This document shows positions 43,870-55,840 of a stretch of 64,000 nt of DNA, one piece after another. Position 1 is the stretch's first letter. Every line of letters starts with the position of its first letter. Location: contig JAHLKI010000050.1 in NCBI GenBank assembly GCA_025602905.1, positions 1 through 64,000 of the forward strand, written 5' to 3'. The position numbers were made by a program, and so were the translations under genes. Source of the DNA: Phlyctochytrium arcticum (taxonomy: Eukaryota > Chytridiomycota > Chytridiomycetes > Chytridiales > Chytridiaceae). A model generated the notes under the pieces. The model saw only the letters and a list, made by a program, of their open reading frames with translations, was not told where the DNA came from and searched no databases.

Positions 43870-45682
43870 ATGCCGCGAGAAATCATTACCCTCCAGGCTG
43901 GCCAATGTGGAAATCAAAGTATGTTTGTCTTTTGGCTTTGTCAATGCGATTGCCGGACTGAGAAAACTTTTGTTTATTGACAGTTGGGCAAGAGTTTTGG
44001 AGTCAGTTGTGTGCGGAGCACGGCATTAGTCCCGATGGAACGTTGGAGGAGTTTGCTACAGAGGGAGGCGACCGAAAAGATGTCTTTTTCTACCAGGTAA
44101 CCAAACGCAACATCCTTGGGACATGTATGACGCGGTTGTCTGATTGGATTGACCAAAGGCGGACGATGAACATTACATCCCACGAGCACTCTTGCTGGAT
44201 TTGGAGCCTCGTGTAAGTTCAAGTGAACACTATAAAGATTCGCAAACTGATTTTCGCAAAGGTCATAAACAACATTCTGGCGTCTCGGTACGCCAACTTG
44301 TATAACCCGGAGAACATCTTTCAATCTGTGGACGGAGGAGGCGCGGGAAACAACTGGGCAGCTGGTTATGGACGGGGAACCAAAGTTGCTGATGACATTT
44401 TGGAGATGATTGACCGGGAGGCGGACAACAGTGACAGTTTGGAGGTTTGCCTTGCTATTCATTGCCTTTCCGTGACAAGCATTAAACCGTGTATGCTGCG
44501 TTAGGGATTCAGTTTACTTCACTCAATTGCCGGCGGAACGGGTTCTGGACTTGGCTCTTATCTGCTAGAGATGCTGAACGACCGATACCCAAAAAAGCTT
44601 ATTCAAACGTATTCAGTGTTCCCCAACAGTCAAGAAACGAGTGATGTCGTTGTACAGCCTTACAATTCCATGTTGAGTTTGAAACGACTGACCCTAAATG
44701 CGGACTCGGTCGTTGTTCTGGATAATGCCGCCCTCAACCGCATCGCTGCAGATACACTTCACATTCAAAATCCCACTTTTGCTCAGACCAATCAATTGGT
44801 AATATATATGTGGTTACAGCTCACCCACTGGTGTACTGAAACTCAATGATTCTCTGACAGGTCTCCACCGTCATGAGCGCCAGCACCACCACTCTTCGAT
44901 ATCCTGGATACATGAATAATGACCTGGTCGGCATTGTCGCGTCCCTCATTCCAACCCCCCGATGCCACTTCTTGATGACCAGTTATACGCCATTTACGGG
45001 TGAGCAAGTCGATAAGGTACGTCAATGAAAAGAGTTTAAGCCGGTGACCAAGACCTCATTTCCTATAAAGGCAAAAAGCGTCCGTAAGACTACGGTCCTT
45101 GATGTGATGCGCCGGCTGCTGCAGCCCAAAAACAAGATGGTCTGGACGAACCCTTCCAAGAAATCCTGCTACATCTCCATCCTCAACATCATCCAAGGCG
45201 AAGCAGATCCCACGGAAGTACACAAATCCCTGATGCGTATTCGAGAGCGACGCTTGGCGCAGTTTATTCCTTGGGGACCCGCGAGTATACAAGTAGCTTT
45301 GTCAAGGAAGAGCCCTTACGTTCAGACGCCACATCGGGTGTCGGGATTAATGTTGGCCAACCATACTAGTATTGGATCGGTAAGGGCTCCGTCTTACAAA
45401 CTTTACTATACCAGACACTTACTCATATCTTTTAGTTATTCAAACGGGTGTGCGATCAATATGATCGACTGAGGAAACGAAATGCATTTTTGGAACAATA
45501 CCGGCGCGAGAGCACCTTTGCCGACAGTCTAGAGGAGTTTGATGATTCACGAGAGGTTGTTCAAGATTTAATCGCAGAGTATGAGGCCTGCGAAAGTCCA
45601 GATTACGTGAACTGGGTAAGTTTGTATCACCAGCCCAATTTGTATCGTTGTGTTCACACGTATTTAGGGAGGACCTCAATGA
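43870..45682 (+). CDS. TUBG: Gamma-tubulin
   Basis: Nine exons (43870-43918, 43984-44096, 44159-44212, 44262-44444, 44505-44798, 44861-45016, 45071-45379, 45436-45615, 45668-45682) give 450 aa, the usual length for the family. It has the [18 protein letters not shown] start, the [20 protein letters not shown] segment, the nucleotide-binding GGTGSGLGS tubulin signature, the gamma-specific [16 protein letters not shown], the [24 protein letters not shown] region and a short GGPQ C-terminus. It nucleates microtubules at spindle-pole bodies or centrosomes and, in zoosporic fungi, probably at basal bodies. The last exon is 15 nt including the stop. The gene looks fully functional. Confidence 0.96.
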
Positions 45683-45794
45683 TTGTCGGTCTCATACTGT
45701 TGCGGAGAAAGGTTATGTTGTATATTTACTGTACAGGTGTGCCAATATCACACGAAAATAAATAATTAATGTGTATCAGAAGTGAAAGTGCGGT

Positions 45795-47248
45795 TTACGA
45801 GGATTCTTGTGGTGGAGGCTGGGTCAGAAACGAGACATTATCGAGAGCTGCCTGGGCACTCTCGCGGTGGATGACAAAATGTCCTTGTAGCTGGGCTGGG
45901 CTAACCGAGCGCCCGCTGGCTTTGATGGCTTGCACAAATTTATCCGCCATCTCCTCTTGACCTTCGAAGAAGCGCAAGAATAGTTGACGGGTTTGGCTTT
46001 CGGTAGCATTATCCAAAAGGACTTTCAGATCGACACGGCCAGGTCGGATTAATGCTGGGTCTAATCGGCCAATATGGTTTGTGGTCATGAAGATGATGCG
46101 TTCTTCCGAGGATGTGACACCGTCGAGTGCGTTTAACAGCCCGCTGAACGTCACACTCGATTGGAATCCCTGTTTGTCGGTTTGTGATCGGTTGATGAAT
46201 GCAGCATCAACATCTTCCAGAAGGATGATGCTTCGAGGAGGTGCATGATTTAGGAGATGACTGAGCCGATCGTCAGTCATTCCGCGCTCGCTCAAGTTCA
46301 TCACGCAAATGTTGTACTCGAGCTCGCCCGCGAGCGATTGGATATAGCTTGTCTTGCCACTACCGGGTGGTCCATAAAGGAGGTATCCTCTTCTGTAAGG
46401 GATGCCTGTCCACCAACAATCTGAGCATGTGCCCTTCAAATAAACAAAACGTTCCTTGTCTTACCTCGATCATAGTACCATTTACCACCGGTCATGAAGG
46501 ACTTGACATCGTGAGAAATTGTCTGGGATATGTCACCATCCAGAATGACTGAGGTGATGGGTCGACGCTTCCGTGGGGCTCCGAACGGCCTCCACTCTGG
46601 TCCGTAACTGGTATAAACAACAGTTTTCCCCTCTTCCTTTTCCAATGCCTTCTTTTTGGCCTCTTCCAGCATCTTTGCGAGCAGGGAGCGATCTCGACTC
46701 AGCGTTGTGAGAGTAATGGTCTCCCATGGGGTTCCACTCTTCAAATCAATCATATTGCGTTCCCGCTGCCTCTCCACCTGAATATAAACAAATTCAGCCC
46801 CTGTTACAACTTTCTCGCGCATGAGAGTCGCGCCTCACCTGGAACCATGCTCCCTCATACTTGAGGAAATGCTTGCCTGGCCCAGGGACCAAGGAAAAGT
46901 TACTAGTCACACTGCCATTCTCTCTCCGCACAAAGGTAGTTTCAACGGCAAGTTGGTGGGCATTCCGGCGAGCTCCATTGACGCTCATCCACTGCAGGAA
47001 CCATTGATAGCTCTGATCTTTGCTCGGGATCTCCAAAGTAACTAGAAGGCGTCTCCGGGCAAGCGTTACCCCATGTATAGCGCCCTGGCGAAAGACTGCG
47101 AGGGAAGCCGTCACTCCAATGAGGCCGAACCTAACAAGAGATGGAGTTAGCTTATGGCGGCCAGGAAGATGCAGTGACTAGCAACTTGCCCAGCGGAGAA
47201 ATAAGGATTGGTAGAGAAGGCATCTAGTAATGAGCTGCTGCTTGCCAT
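45795..47248 (-). CDS. BCS1: Mitochondrial AAA chaperone Bcs1
   Basis: Four exons (47248-47190, 47130-46839, 46777-46465, 46405-45795) give 424 aa. The N-terminus (NPYFSAGFGLIG and a single TM segment) is the internal import signal region. The BCS1-specific domain has [38 protein letters not shown] and [15 protein letters not shown]. The AAA core has Walker [10 protein letters not shown], Walker [12 protein letters not shown], sensor [20 protein letters not shown] and the terminal AQLQGHFV. It inserts the Rieske iron-sulfur protein into complex III from the matrix side. The first intron (plus-strand 47131-47189) uses a GC donor (GCAAGT), required to keep frame. The gene is convergent with gamma-tubulin, about 110 bp between stops. 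Confidence 0.95.
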
Positions 47249-47425
47249 GACTTTTGACTTTGCCAAATGACCAACCTTTGAAACCCCGACACAATAATAG
47301 AGATCCAGGCCGTTGCTATGGCAGCTGCGGGAAATACCAGCCACCAGCCGACGATTTCAAGAGCTTCGACAGAAATTGTCGAGTTTTGCCAAATCCGCAT
47401 CCTTCGACTTTCAAGGCCCAGAAAT

Positions 47426-48257
47426 ATGCGATTTATACGAACCTCGATACATCTTTCGGCCCGTGCTGCCCGCCGTGCCAAGCCGCAGGCTGGCCGAGCT
47501 TCTGTCCCTGCGTTTGCGGCATCCGCGGCTCCTTCGCAGCGGCTGCTCGCTAGTCTCAGCCGCCAAGCTGCTGCCGGTCTACACACGACAGCATCCGCCA
47601 GTGCTGGACTCCTCGATCCGCTCAAGACTGAAACGGATTTGGCCGAGGGGACTCTTGGCCTCGGCGTGGTCACTGCGGAAGATACGGAAGAATCCGAAGA
47701 ATCAAATAGATTACACCTCTCCCGTATAAAGCCGCCTATACCAGCCGAACAGATCGACCCAACTGTTCAGAGTATCGTGGAAGATGTAGTTGATTGCAGC
47801 TCAGGGGACAACATTTGGAGTACCGTGTCGTTAGCATCTCCATCACTCAAGTTCAAGGTACTATATACGTGGAAGTCTTTCTAAGCGGCAGTGGATATTG
47901 ATATGCTTTTAGATTGTGTCTCGCAGCATGACTGCCTGTGGCCGGCCCCTGTCCAACGTCGAGCTTACCAACATTCTGACTGTTAAAGACCTACTCACCA
48001 TCCTCCACAAAAACAAACCCGTGTCAGGCAATCCATACAGCAATGTGGACACGGTGCAAGAGATGTTTGAAACCCGCTCACAAGACTTCCCCGCCAATGT
48101 CTACTTTCTCCCACCTGTCACCCGAGGAAACAAGGTCCGTCTCTCCAAGGAACGGATTCAGGAAAAGATCGATGCCCGCGGAAGGGGCAAAGTTCACCAG
48201 AAGAATGAGCTCAAGGAATTCAAAGCTAGATTGAAGGTTTACCGAAGCGGAGCTTAA
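47426..48257 (+). CDS. Mitochondrial ribosomal protein mL50-like
   Basis: Two exons (47426-47857, 47913-48257) give 258 aa. The ATG at 47426 starts a basic, amphipathic leader (MRFIRTSIHLSARAARRAK) suiting mitochondrial import. An in-frame ATG at 47318 is possible but would crowd the divergent promoter. The conserved core, FKIVSRSMTACGRPLSNVEL followed by LTVKDLLTIL, resembles the mL50 (Ribosomal_L50) domain, a vertebrate and fungal large-subunit component. The C-terminus is very basic (RLSKERIQEKIDARGRG, FKARLKVYRSG). The family call rests on this core alone. It is divergent from BCS1 across about 180 bp. Confidence 0.6.
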
Positions 48258-48803
48258 ATGTCCTTCCCCATCATATCATCTCTCCTACCGACCTGTTTCC
48301 AACAACCTGCACTTTGTCATATTTTTTTTGTATTTATGTTTTGCTTTTTTAATTCAATGCTCACCCACTTTTACATTTCACGTATCCGGCAGTATGTCAG
48401 AATATCCTACATTCACAACCATGTCAATAGCTTTGATTCCCTACATTCACAACCATGTCAATAGCTTGGCAGATCTCAATCATGGGACGATCGATGGTAT
48501 ATTTGGCCGGGACTGGCACAAGCAGGAAAGCACATATCACTGCGAAGTCGCACGGCTGAAGATTGTAAACGGCTACTCTGTTCCTCTGATCCCAAGAAGG
48601 ATGTCCCGTTTTTGGCTACATTCGCCTTGTCCGAGATCGAGGAAACGCTGCTAATCGCTGATTGCTGCTAAAGTTTCTCAAGAGACTAGAAACATGAGCT
48701 TGCTCCAGATGTACGCCGCACTTGTTGAAGTAACTCAACAAGTGGATGGGCCAGGCATTGTACTAAATCAATGCAAAGGGTATACAAGTCTTACTCAAAA
48801 GAC
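48258..48803. other. Intergenic region with a 28-bp direct repeat
   Basis: No gene is supported. The sequence CCTACATTCACAACCATGTC plus AATAGCTT occurs twice in direct orientation (about 48408-48435 and 48441-48468) with a 5-bp spacer. Otherwise nothing was identified. Confidence 0.6.
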
Positions 48804-50382
48804 CTATTTCGATTCGGGGGTTGCAGTCGTGCCAGGGATTGGGGGGAGGTACACGCTGATCAGGCCGCAAATGACTAAGAACCCGGTCGAAACCCAAAGA
48901 CACAGCCAAATCCCGTAATACTGATAAAGCCATCCAGAGAGGACAGTGCCCACAAGCCTGCCAATGGCATTGGCGCAGTCTAAAGCAGCAAGAGTGTCGT
49001 TAATGGAGTGATACATAGGAGGCGCCGTAGAGGTAAGCTGCTTACAATAAAATCCCACATTGATCGCAACCTTGTCCTTCCCAGCGTAGGCGACGATAAG
49101 GTATGAGTGAATTGAAGAGTTGACGGCGAAAAAGATGGCGAAAACCACTAGTCCGATAATGAGAGCAATGAGCATGCCGACAGATCCTGACCCATCCGTC
49201 ACGTCGCGGACAGTGGTTTGGTAGGCGGCTAGTCCGATCGTGACCAGGACGAGAACAAACGTCCATGGAACGAGTATGCGACCTCTACAACGTAAGAGTA
49301 ATTAGCCATGAAGGAAAGATTGACGCATTTGAAACTATTTGCAAGACAAACCTTTTGATTGGATAGCACTTCAACGGTCGCAGAATATATTGAGGTGTCA
49401 CGGTCTGCACGGCGCCATATATGATAATCCAGACGGCCATGAATGATCCCGAAGCAGTGAACGACCAACCAAACATGGCGCGCAGATAGATGGGGAGAAC
49501 CACCTCAAACCACAGATCGCGGGACCCAAACAAGAAAATTCTAGCTAGAGACAGCATGTTGACTGCAAATCCCTTGTCGAAAATCTCTCGTATTGTCAAT
49601 GGTCGGGTTGATTTGGAAGCCCCAAGATTTCGATCAATGCGGAGACATTGTGGGATGACCAGCAGACATAGTATGGCCAGCACCAGCAACGATGGCCACA
49701 GACCGGTAAAGTTGAGCAATGTGGCACCCATGAAGAAACCAAGTCCCTTGACAGAATTCTTGGCTCCAGTCACCCACGCAACGATCCGAAAGAGGGGTGA
49801 ATTGACCGCATCGTCGTCTTTGGCCACCAGCTTTGTGACAGACTTGCCCGCCAACTTGACCAAATCTTTTGCGACGCCGGCAAAAGCTTGGGCAAAGACA
49901 ACATATCCAATGACGGCAGATTTTGCCCAACTCTCTGAAGTCAGCAGGACAAAGAGCAAAGAGATTCCGATCAATTGAAACATCAGACCAGCAAGAATAC
50001 ATGGTCGCAAACCCCAGCGAGAGCCCATGATTCCTCCAAATAGATTGGTTACGACGCCCAATGCCTCGTAAGATGTAAACATTAACGCAATTTCTAATGG
50101 CTAAAATACAGGCAGACGTTAGAGCTATCCAAGATGGTATTCTTAGAAGCCATTCCTCACCTTATAATGTCTCTGGTAAAGTTCAAATAGCACAATCATG
50201 CGCAGGGCCGCATCGGTGAAAGTATAGACGATGTAAGCGCTGGCAATGATATAAAAGTTGGTCATGGATGCCCTAGGGGGTTCGTATGATTCAACTCTAA
50301 AGGTCTCGGATGGGGGTAACGGATCGGTGCTTTGGTGAGGAGTCTCTTGGATGCCATTTGATTCAGAGATTGTGCCTGACAT
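48804..50382 (-). CDS. ArsJ-family major facilitator permease
   Basis: Three exons (50382-50161, 50100-49352, 49284-48804) give 483 aa with about 10-12 membrane segments. After a hydrophilic N-terminus of about 40 residues, the family block is LFELYQRHYK-PLEIALMFTSYEALGVV, then NLFGGIMGSRWGLRP, FAGVAKDLVKLAGKSVTKLV and FRIVAWVTGAKNSVKGLGFF. These closely follow bacterial ArsJ permeases, which export 1-arseno-3-phosphoglycerate. In bacteria a dedicated GAPDH partner makes that substrate from arsenate; no GAPDH gene is in this window. The substrate in fungi is therefore inferred only. C-terminal TMs include LIIGLVVFAIFFAVN. The intron phases are 0 and 2. Confidence 0.72.
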
Positions 50383-50617
50383 CCTTGCGAGGTATCAAAG
50401 TAAGCAAGATGTTGTCCGGACTGTGGCATAAAATGGTCAAGGAGCTTCATGGTTGGGGTATTTTGGGACGAGGGAGAAAAGACGGCGGCCGTGGTAGAGC
50501 CTGTCAGCAGCAACGCACGCTGATTGGCGGCGGGCTCACGCAAATTTGGCGCTGGCCAATCAGCGCGCATTGCTGATGACGATCCACCCGGGGACGGCCG
50601 GCGAAAAAAAGAAAGAC

Positions 50618-50691
50618 TGCTCTCGTCCAGGTTCGAACTGGAGACCTTCTGCGTGTTAAGCAGATGTGATAACCAACTACACCACGAGAGC
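50618..50691 (-). tRNA. tRNA-Val (anticodon AAC)
   Basis: On the minus strand the acceptor GCTCTCG pairs with CGAGAGC, with A as discriminator. The D-arm reads TGGTGTAGTTGGTTATCAC, the anticodon arm TCTGC-TTAACAC-GCAGA gives AAC, and the T-arm has CCAGTTCGAACCTGG. It is 74 nt long with no intron and no encoded CCA. Confidence 0.95.
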
Positions 50692-53600
50692 TGCGATGAA
50701 GAATAGACTCGGTTCTAGTGCCACAAACGTGCGCCCAGGCTGCCGCTTTGCAAGGAAACGGTCTGTTTGAGCGGTGGGAAGGAGTGGTTGTCAGCAAGCA
50801 TTAGAAGTGTGAGCATGTACAGTCAGGGTCAAGGTTTTAAATAATGGAGGGTGAGTACGCCGGGATAGTTACGGAGTACGTTGGGAGTACAAGTCACGAC
50901 ACGAGCGTTTTCAGGTTTTCTGCGAGCCTTTCTAAAACATTGGCATTGCCAAAAGCGCTGGAACGCCGTTATTTGCAGCAGACCATACCGGAGAACAACT
51001 GTGGATCGCATCAGCATCCAAGGCGATACCGTCGACACCGATAAAAAACCAGGAATTGCTTTCCGAGAAGGCAGCGCCGGCAGTTGATTGGCGAACAGCT
51101 GGAGCGACCACATACTTGGAGACCAGTGGCCTGCACGGGAAGGTAATTAAAGTCATTCATGTTCACCGTTGTCGGTCTGCTGTTGAGAAAAGTTGCATTG
51201 TCTGGACAATGGTTTATGCGGATCGCGACTTCGGTCGCGACCCAGGTTCAGATTTGCCACATATATATTATGTAGCCCAACCATATTTTCCCTTTGCGAT
51301 GACTATATAGTAAAACATCGGTTTCCGGTAACATGCAATGGAGAAGAAAATGATTACCGACGGGTGGCTTATTGACAAGGAATTTCAAGCCAACTCTTCG
51401 TGCAGCTGGCCATGGCCAATGATCATCTGGCAATCTTATCTCGGGCCCTTCCCGGCTCTTGTTCTGTTCCTCAAGATAGTCATGGCATAGGCAACACCAA
51501 CGGGGAATTAATTAATGTCTTCGGATTACAAGCACTGTTCATTTAATCCTGTTCAAATATTACTGCAGAATATGAGAATGACTTTGCTGAATGACAAAGT
51601 TTGCATTTTTACACGTTAAAATATGGTAGGTACATATGTGGCATAACAACACGGAAGCTGAAGTTGGTCGCAGAAATCGTCTCAGCCTCGAGAGTGTGTT
51701 AAAAATCCTCAGCAGCATTAAATCTGGACTTTCACTGTAAAATGGAAACTGTGGGAAAATGTTTGTTGGCATCCATATTGTTGAAAACTCTCGGGTATAT
51801 TTAATCACGCGCACTACGGTAGAGCCCTTGGGAACGTTTGGATGGTGGTCCCTTTCAATCTGTTGATCACCCCTATCTTTCTGTTCCTCAATGATATGGA
51901 AGCTGTAATTCTATTTTTCATGAGGCGGGTTGCCACATTCCTCCAAGTTTTTCATCGACTATTCCATTCGCATAGTAAGAAACGAATGTTGTTGACGGCT
52001 CCTATAGGGACAATCTCCGCTATCCATTCCGGTACCCACTGCGTAGAGTTCATCCTACTAAGACACACATTCTCCGTCAGGCAAAGAGGGTAAGGTTGCT
52101 TCTTTTGTGGGAATCTTTATGAGTGGCAGCAACGACCATTTTTTGGGGTATCCTCTCCAATGATAATGTACGCGTTTAGGAGCAACTGCGCGACATCGTC
52201 CCTTTAGGATATGAGAGAGTTGGCATGACATCGCTTGCGGCTGTCAGGCTCGTAAGCGCAGTATCTCCTCCCCGATGAACAGAGCCGTGATGCCAGGTCC
52301 AGCACTGACAAGAACAATCCTAGTTTTGGAGGGGAATGTGGCTAGTAGATTCTCACATATTCATGGCTTACCTCCGTCATGCCCGTCGTTCATATGAAAT
52401 TTCAGGACTTATTGGTATATTGATTGCTGAGCGATGCACTTTGTACACCTCCGCCTGGAGCGCATTCAGGAATTCTGGAGTCACCTTAGTCGGTGTAATC
52501 CTGTATTAGAAATTTCCGAAGATGATTTCGTAAATCTAACCTGGACAATTGTTAAGTGATAATGAATTGGCAGCCCGGCAACTGGTCGAAGAGCCGTTAC
52601 CAGCAGACCTTTCTCGAATTGTTTTTGGTTTTAGTGTTTTTTCCTGTGCTGGGTAGAATGATAGTGAAGGGCCGAACGTGGGAAACATTTGTAAATCGCG
52701 TTCAGGTCAGAACCTGGAGACCAAATGAATGTACCGTACAATACATGGCTCCAGAAACATGGTATGCACTTTCGAGCTTTTCTGACTTCAGTGGTATTTG
52801 ATGGCATATTATACTCCTTTTCCGCGGGCTCATTTCCCAGACTTTTTTATCAGATCAGAACCAGATGGATGATGATATTATCTTGGATCAAAAATCCAGA
52901 GGGCACTTTCGCGCTTTCGCAGACTAACTATTCGTGCGAATGAGGAAGTCCCCGACTGACCCATCGGCGCGCCGTTAAGTTACGCCTGAAGACCCTGGTT
53001 CGTAGCTATTCACGAAAGTAGATTCACAAAAGTAGCGTGCATTAGGAACGAGGGCTCATCAATCAGGGAATCCCGATTATACGGTTTTGGAATATGAAGT
53101 ACACTACTATCTGGGAACAGAAGTGTCCAGGGTTAAGTTCCGGCAGTGAGCGACCTTGATAAGCAACAAACATCCGCGGGAACAAGTATTGATTCTCATT
53201 TCCCAGGCGATGCAGTGACCGCTTTGATGAATATTGCGAAAGACGCTGTTCAGTCGAAACATTTCCGCGGACCGTGATGTTGGGGACACACCACTATTGC
53301 TTAGATATGCAGTAACGGCCGCGACTCCTAGAATCAGAGAAAACGTCACGATATGATATATCGGAAAATGGGAACACTAATATTCTGCTGCGCAGTGAAT
53401 CTGCGCGGAACCTGGAACTCGCGGATCTGAGATGCTACGAGCTAGAGCGGAAAGGACTTCAGGCCTGCTACGCCATGGTCGCTGTATGACATGAACACAA
53501 TATCGGCCAGGAAATTCTAATGGAAATAAGCGTACAGCCCGTGGGACTGAAACGTTTTTTGGCGACGGCATGTTTTGCCGGGGCCCTTCCTTTTTTTGCC

Positions 53601-54624
53601 AACAGTGATTCGCGACAGAATATCACTGTGTTGAAAAGGTCGCATGCCTGTACAATGTCACATATGGTACATTACGTACTATCTGGCACCGTCTTGCCAT
53701 CGATTAGCCTGGAGTCGCAGGCGAAAACGCGTGAGATTTGGAGAGCTGGTCCACAAACGGAAGAGCTCGGCTTTGGATGCCCACAATTTGCGTCCAGCTC
53801 GTTCACTGGGATGAGGAGGCGATGTGTGAATCCCAACGGCCTTACGGCGGGAGGGTATCAATCGAACGCAAGATTCAGTGTGGACGGTTGAGTGTACTTT
53901 CTCAAGTGCGCCACTTAATATATCAGGTGGATCGTTTCGAGCATTGAATTTTGTTGGCAAGCGGAAACGAATATTGTAGCTGGTCGTTTCCTACGGTCCT
54001 CTGACAGCTTCAAGACCGTTCCGCAACACTCGGTGGAGATGTGAGTTCATAATCTGGACGACCCGACGGGAAAGTATCCGATGTTCAAAAGTGAGAAATA
54101 TCTCATGTATACGCCGCACGGTTGCGCGCGTCCATTGAAAAAGTGAAGAGCCCACAGAGAACCCTTCAGCGAGCAATCCCGTTCCTTGATAACAATCAGA
54201 TGATTTTCACGAGATCCTTGAGAGTATGCGAATCTTACAAGAAGAAGGACCGCGGGAAAAACATATGAAAGTGACCGATATTCAACTATCCGTGAGCGCG
54301 GGGGTCGAGCACGTATGCAGGTGAATTCTATGGACGGTAAACATTCTCACGGGAATAGTTCTTCGGACAAAACATTGGTAGGATCAAAAGATAGTATCAA
54401 AAACTGCATTCCTCACAGCCCGCCCCATCGGCAGCACACCCTTCCACAGCGGCAAGCAGTCGCCCGGCGCGTTATTACCAAGTGAGCCGGGTGATTTATA
54501 CCGATTGACATGTACGGTACGAGCGGCTCGCTTCGCCATCAAGAACCCGGAAGCCCATTGGTGTTCCGCAACGTGGCGGGGGATTGAAGTTGAATCTACA
54601 TTGGTTGATGATTCACGCAAGCAG
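50692..54624. other. Long gene-poor region
   Basis: About 3.9 kb with only short overlapping frames, none carrying a motif I recognise. Small hairpins occur, for example TCGCGAC-TTCG-GTCGCGA at 51223-51240 (7-bp stem with a UUCG loop). The stretch may be old, mutated repeat sequence, since it precedes a repeat-rich block, but no element could be identified. Confidence 0.4.
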
Positions 54625-54697
54625 TGTCACAGTGCAGTACGCGCGCGAGAGTCATTCTGACTCAGAATGACTCTCGCGCGCGTACTGCACTGTGACA
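54625..54697. repeat. Perfect 73-bp palindrome (36-bp arms, 1-nt centre)
   Basis: The left arm 54625-54660 (TGTCACAGTGCAG...TCATTCTGA) is the exact reverse complement of 54662-54697, with a single C at 54661 between them. Such a structure extrudes readily as a cruciform and is normally unstable. It marks the start of the repeat-rich block. Confidence 0.95.
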
Positions 54698-54739
54698 GCC
54701 ATTCCTGGATAGTAACACCTACCATTCTTACCGTAGGAA

Positions 54740-54940
54740 TGAGGCATCTAATTAGTGCAGAATGACTGACGCCAGCCTCATTCTTAGCCATTCTTGCATT
54801 TTAATTAGTACGGAATGACTGGCGCCCCTTGTCCCATCATTCTTAGCCATAATTGCAGTCTAATTAGTCCGGAATGACTGGCGCCCCATTCTTAGCCATA
54901 ATTGCAACGTACTATGTCCGGAATGACTGGCCCCCCTTAT
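54740..54940. repeat. Four dispersed-tandem repeats of about 55 bp
   Basis: A unit with core AATTAGTNCGGAATGACTGGCGCC and CATTCTTAGCCATAATTGCA recurs, with its GAATGACTG core near 54757, 54810, 54869 and 54918. Copies differ by a few substitutions and short indels. The CAGAATGACT core also forms the centre of the adjacent palindrome. The arrangement looks like subterminal repeats of a DNA transposon, but no transposase was matched. Confidence 0.75.
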
Positions 54941-55840
54941 GCTCACTAAACGTCCCAATTTCCGCGCTCTAATTGTTAACCGCTTAAGTTTTCAAACCGT
55001 TCACTTCCCCGACATCCATCACTGTAACCAACCCGTTGGCTGGACCTGGTTTCTTTGGTTTCTTTCTTCGCTTCCTTTGGTTTCTTTTTTGTTATCGATA
55101 AACTCACTCCCCCAAGCGCAGCCCAAGCGCCCTCACAGCACCTCACACTGTGAGCAACCCGTCTTCCACAACGAACGCCGCAAAGACCACGGGCCGCGAG
55201 GCACAAGACGCTGTCTATTCTGTACACATTACTGACCACGGGCAGGCAACCACAACCTTGCATCTTGTCCAAGTTCCTATCTTTGCAACTTCACGTCGAA
55301 GCTCCTCACGTGACCAGTCGGCACGAAAACGGGGGCAAAGACTTGCAACATCACTTGTCAGCATTCACTCCACATACGGGCCGCGAGGCACAAGACGCTA
55401 TCTATTCTGTCCACATACGGGCCGGGATATCGGTCTTAGTTACTACTGAGTTACTACAAAGTTACGTCTCCAAGTTGCATCTCAAAAAGTATCCTTGTGC
55501 TCACCACTTCAGGTTTACTATTATAGTAGACCCCCTCTGGTGAGCACAAGGATACCTTTGGTTGAATCTTTTTCGAAGCTCACCACCGACATCCAGGCCT
55601 TCCTCGTCGTCTCTACTTTGTAGCCTCTTTGCAATTGAGACTGTCTTCGAGACTCCGAAGCTCCCATCCACGTGACCTGTTGGCAAACGCCCAAGACTCT
55701 AGCCTTTCCCAGCATCCATCTTCAGAAGTCCACAAATTGCAGGTCAATGCGACAGTTCCCATCAAACGACAGATTCGACCCGCTCCACGTTAGCGTGAAC
55801 GTATGTGATCCTGCTGTAAGTCCCGACGTTATGAAATCGA
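54941..55840. repeat. Repeat-containing region with a long hairpin
   Basis: No gene is supported. A 41-bp direct repeat starting ACGGGCCGCGAGGCAC occurs at 55189-55229 and 55376-55416 with two mismatches. An 18-bp perfect inverted repeat (55489-55506 with 55538-55555) encloses a 31-nt loop with its own TACTAT/ATAGTA stem. These look like transposon end structures. Confidence 0.7.

Noticed and set aside
50829..51310. Short frames after tRNA-Val as a gene
   Set aside because: No motif, several mutually overlapping frames and no splice pattern supporting a longer product.
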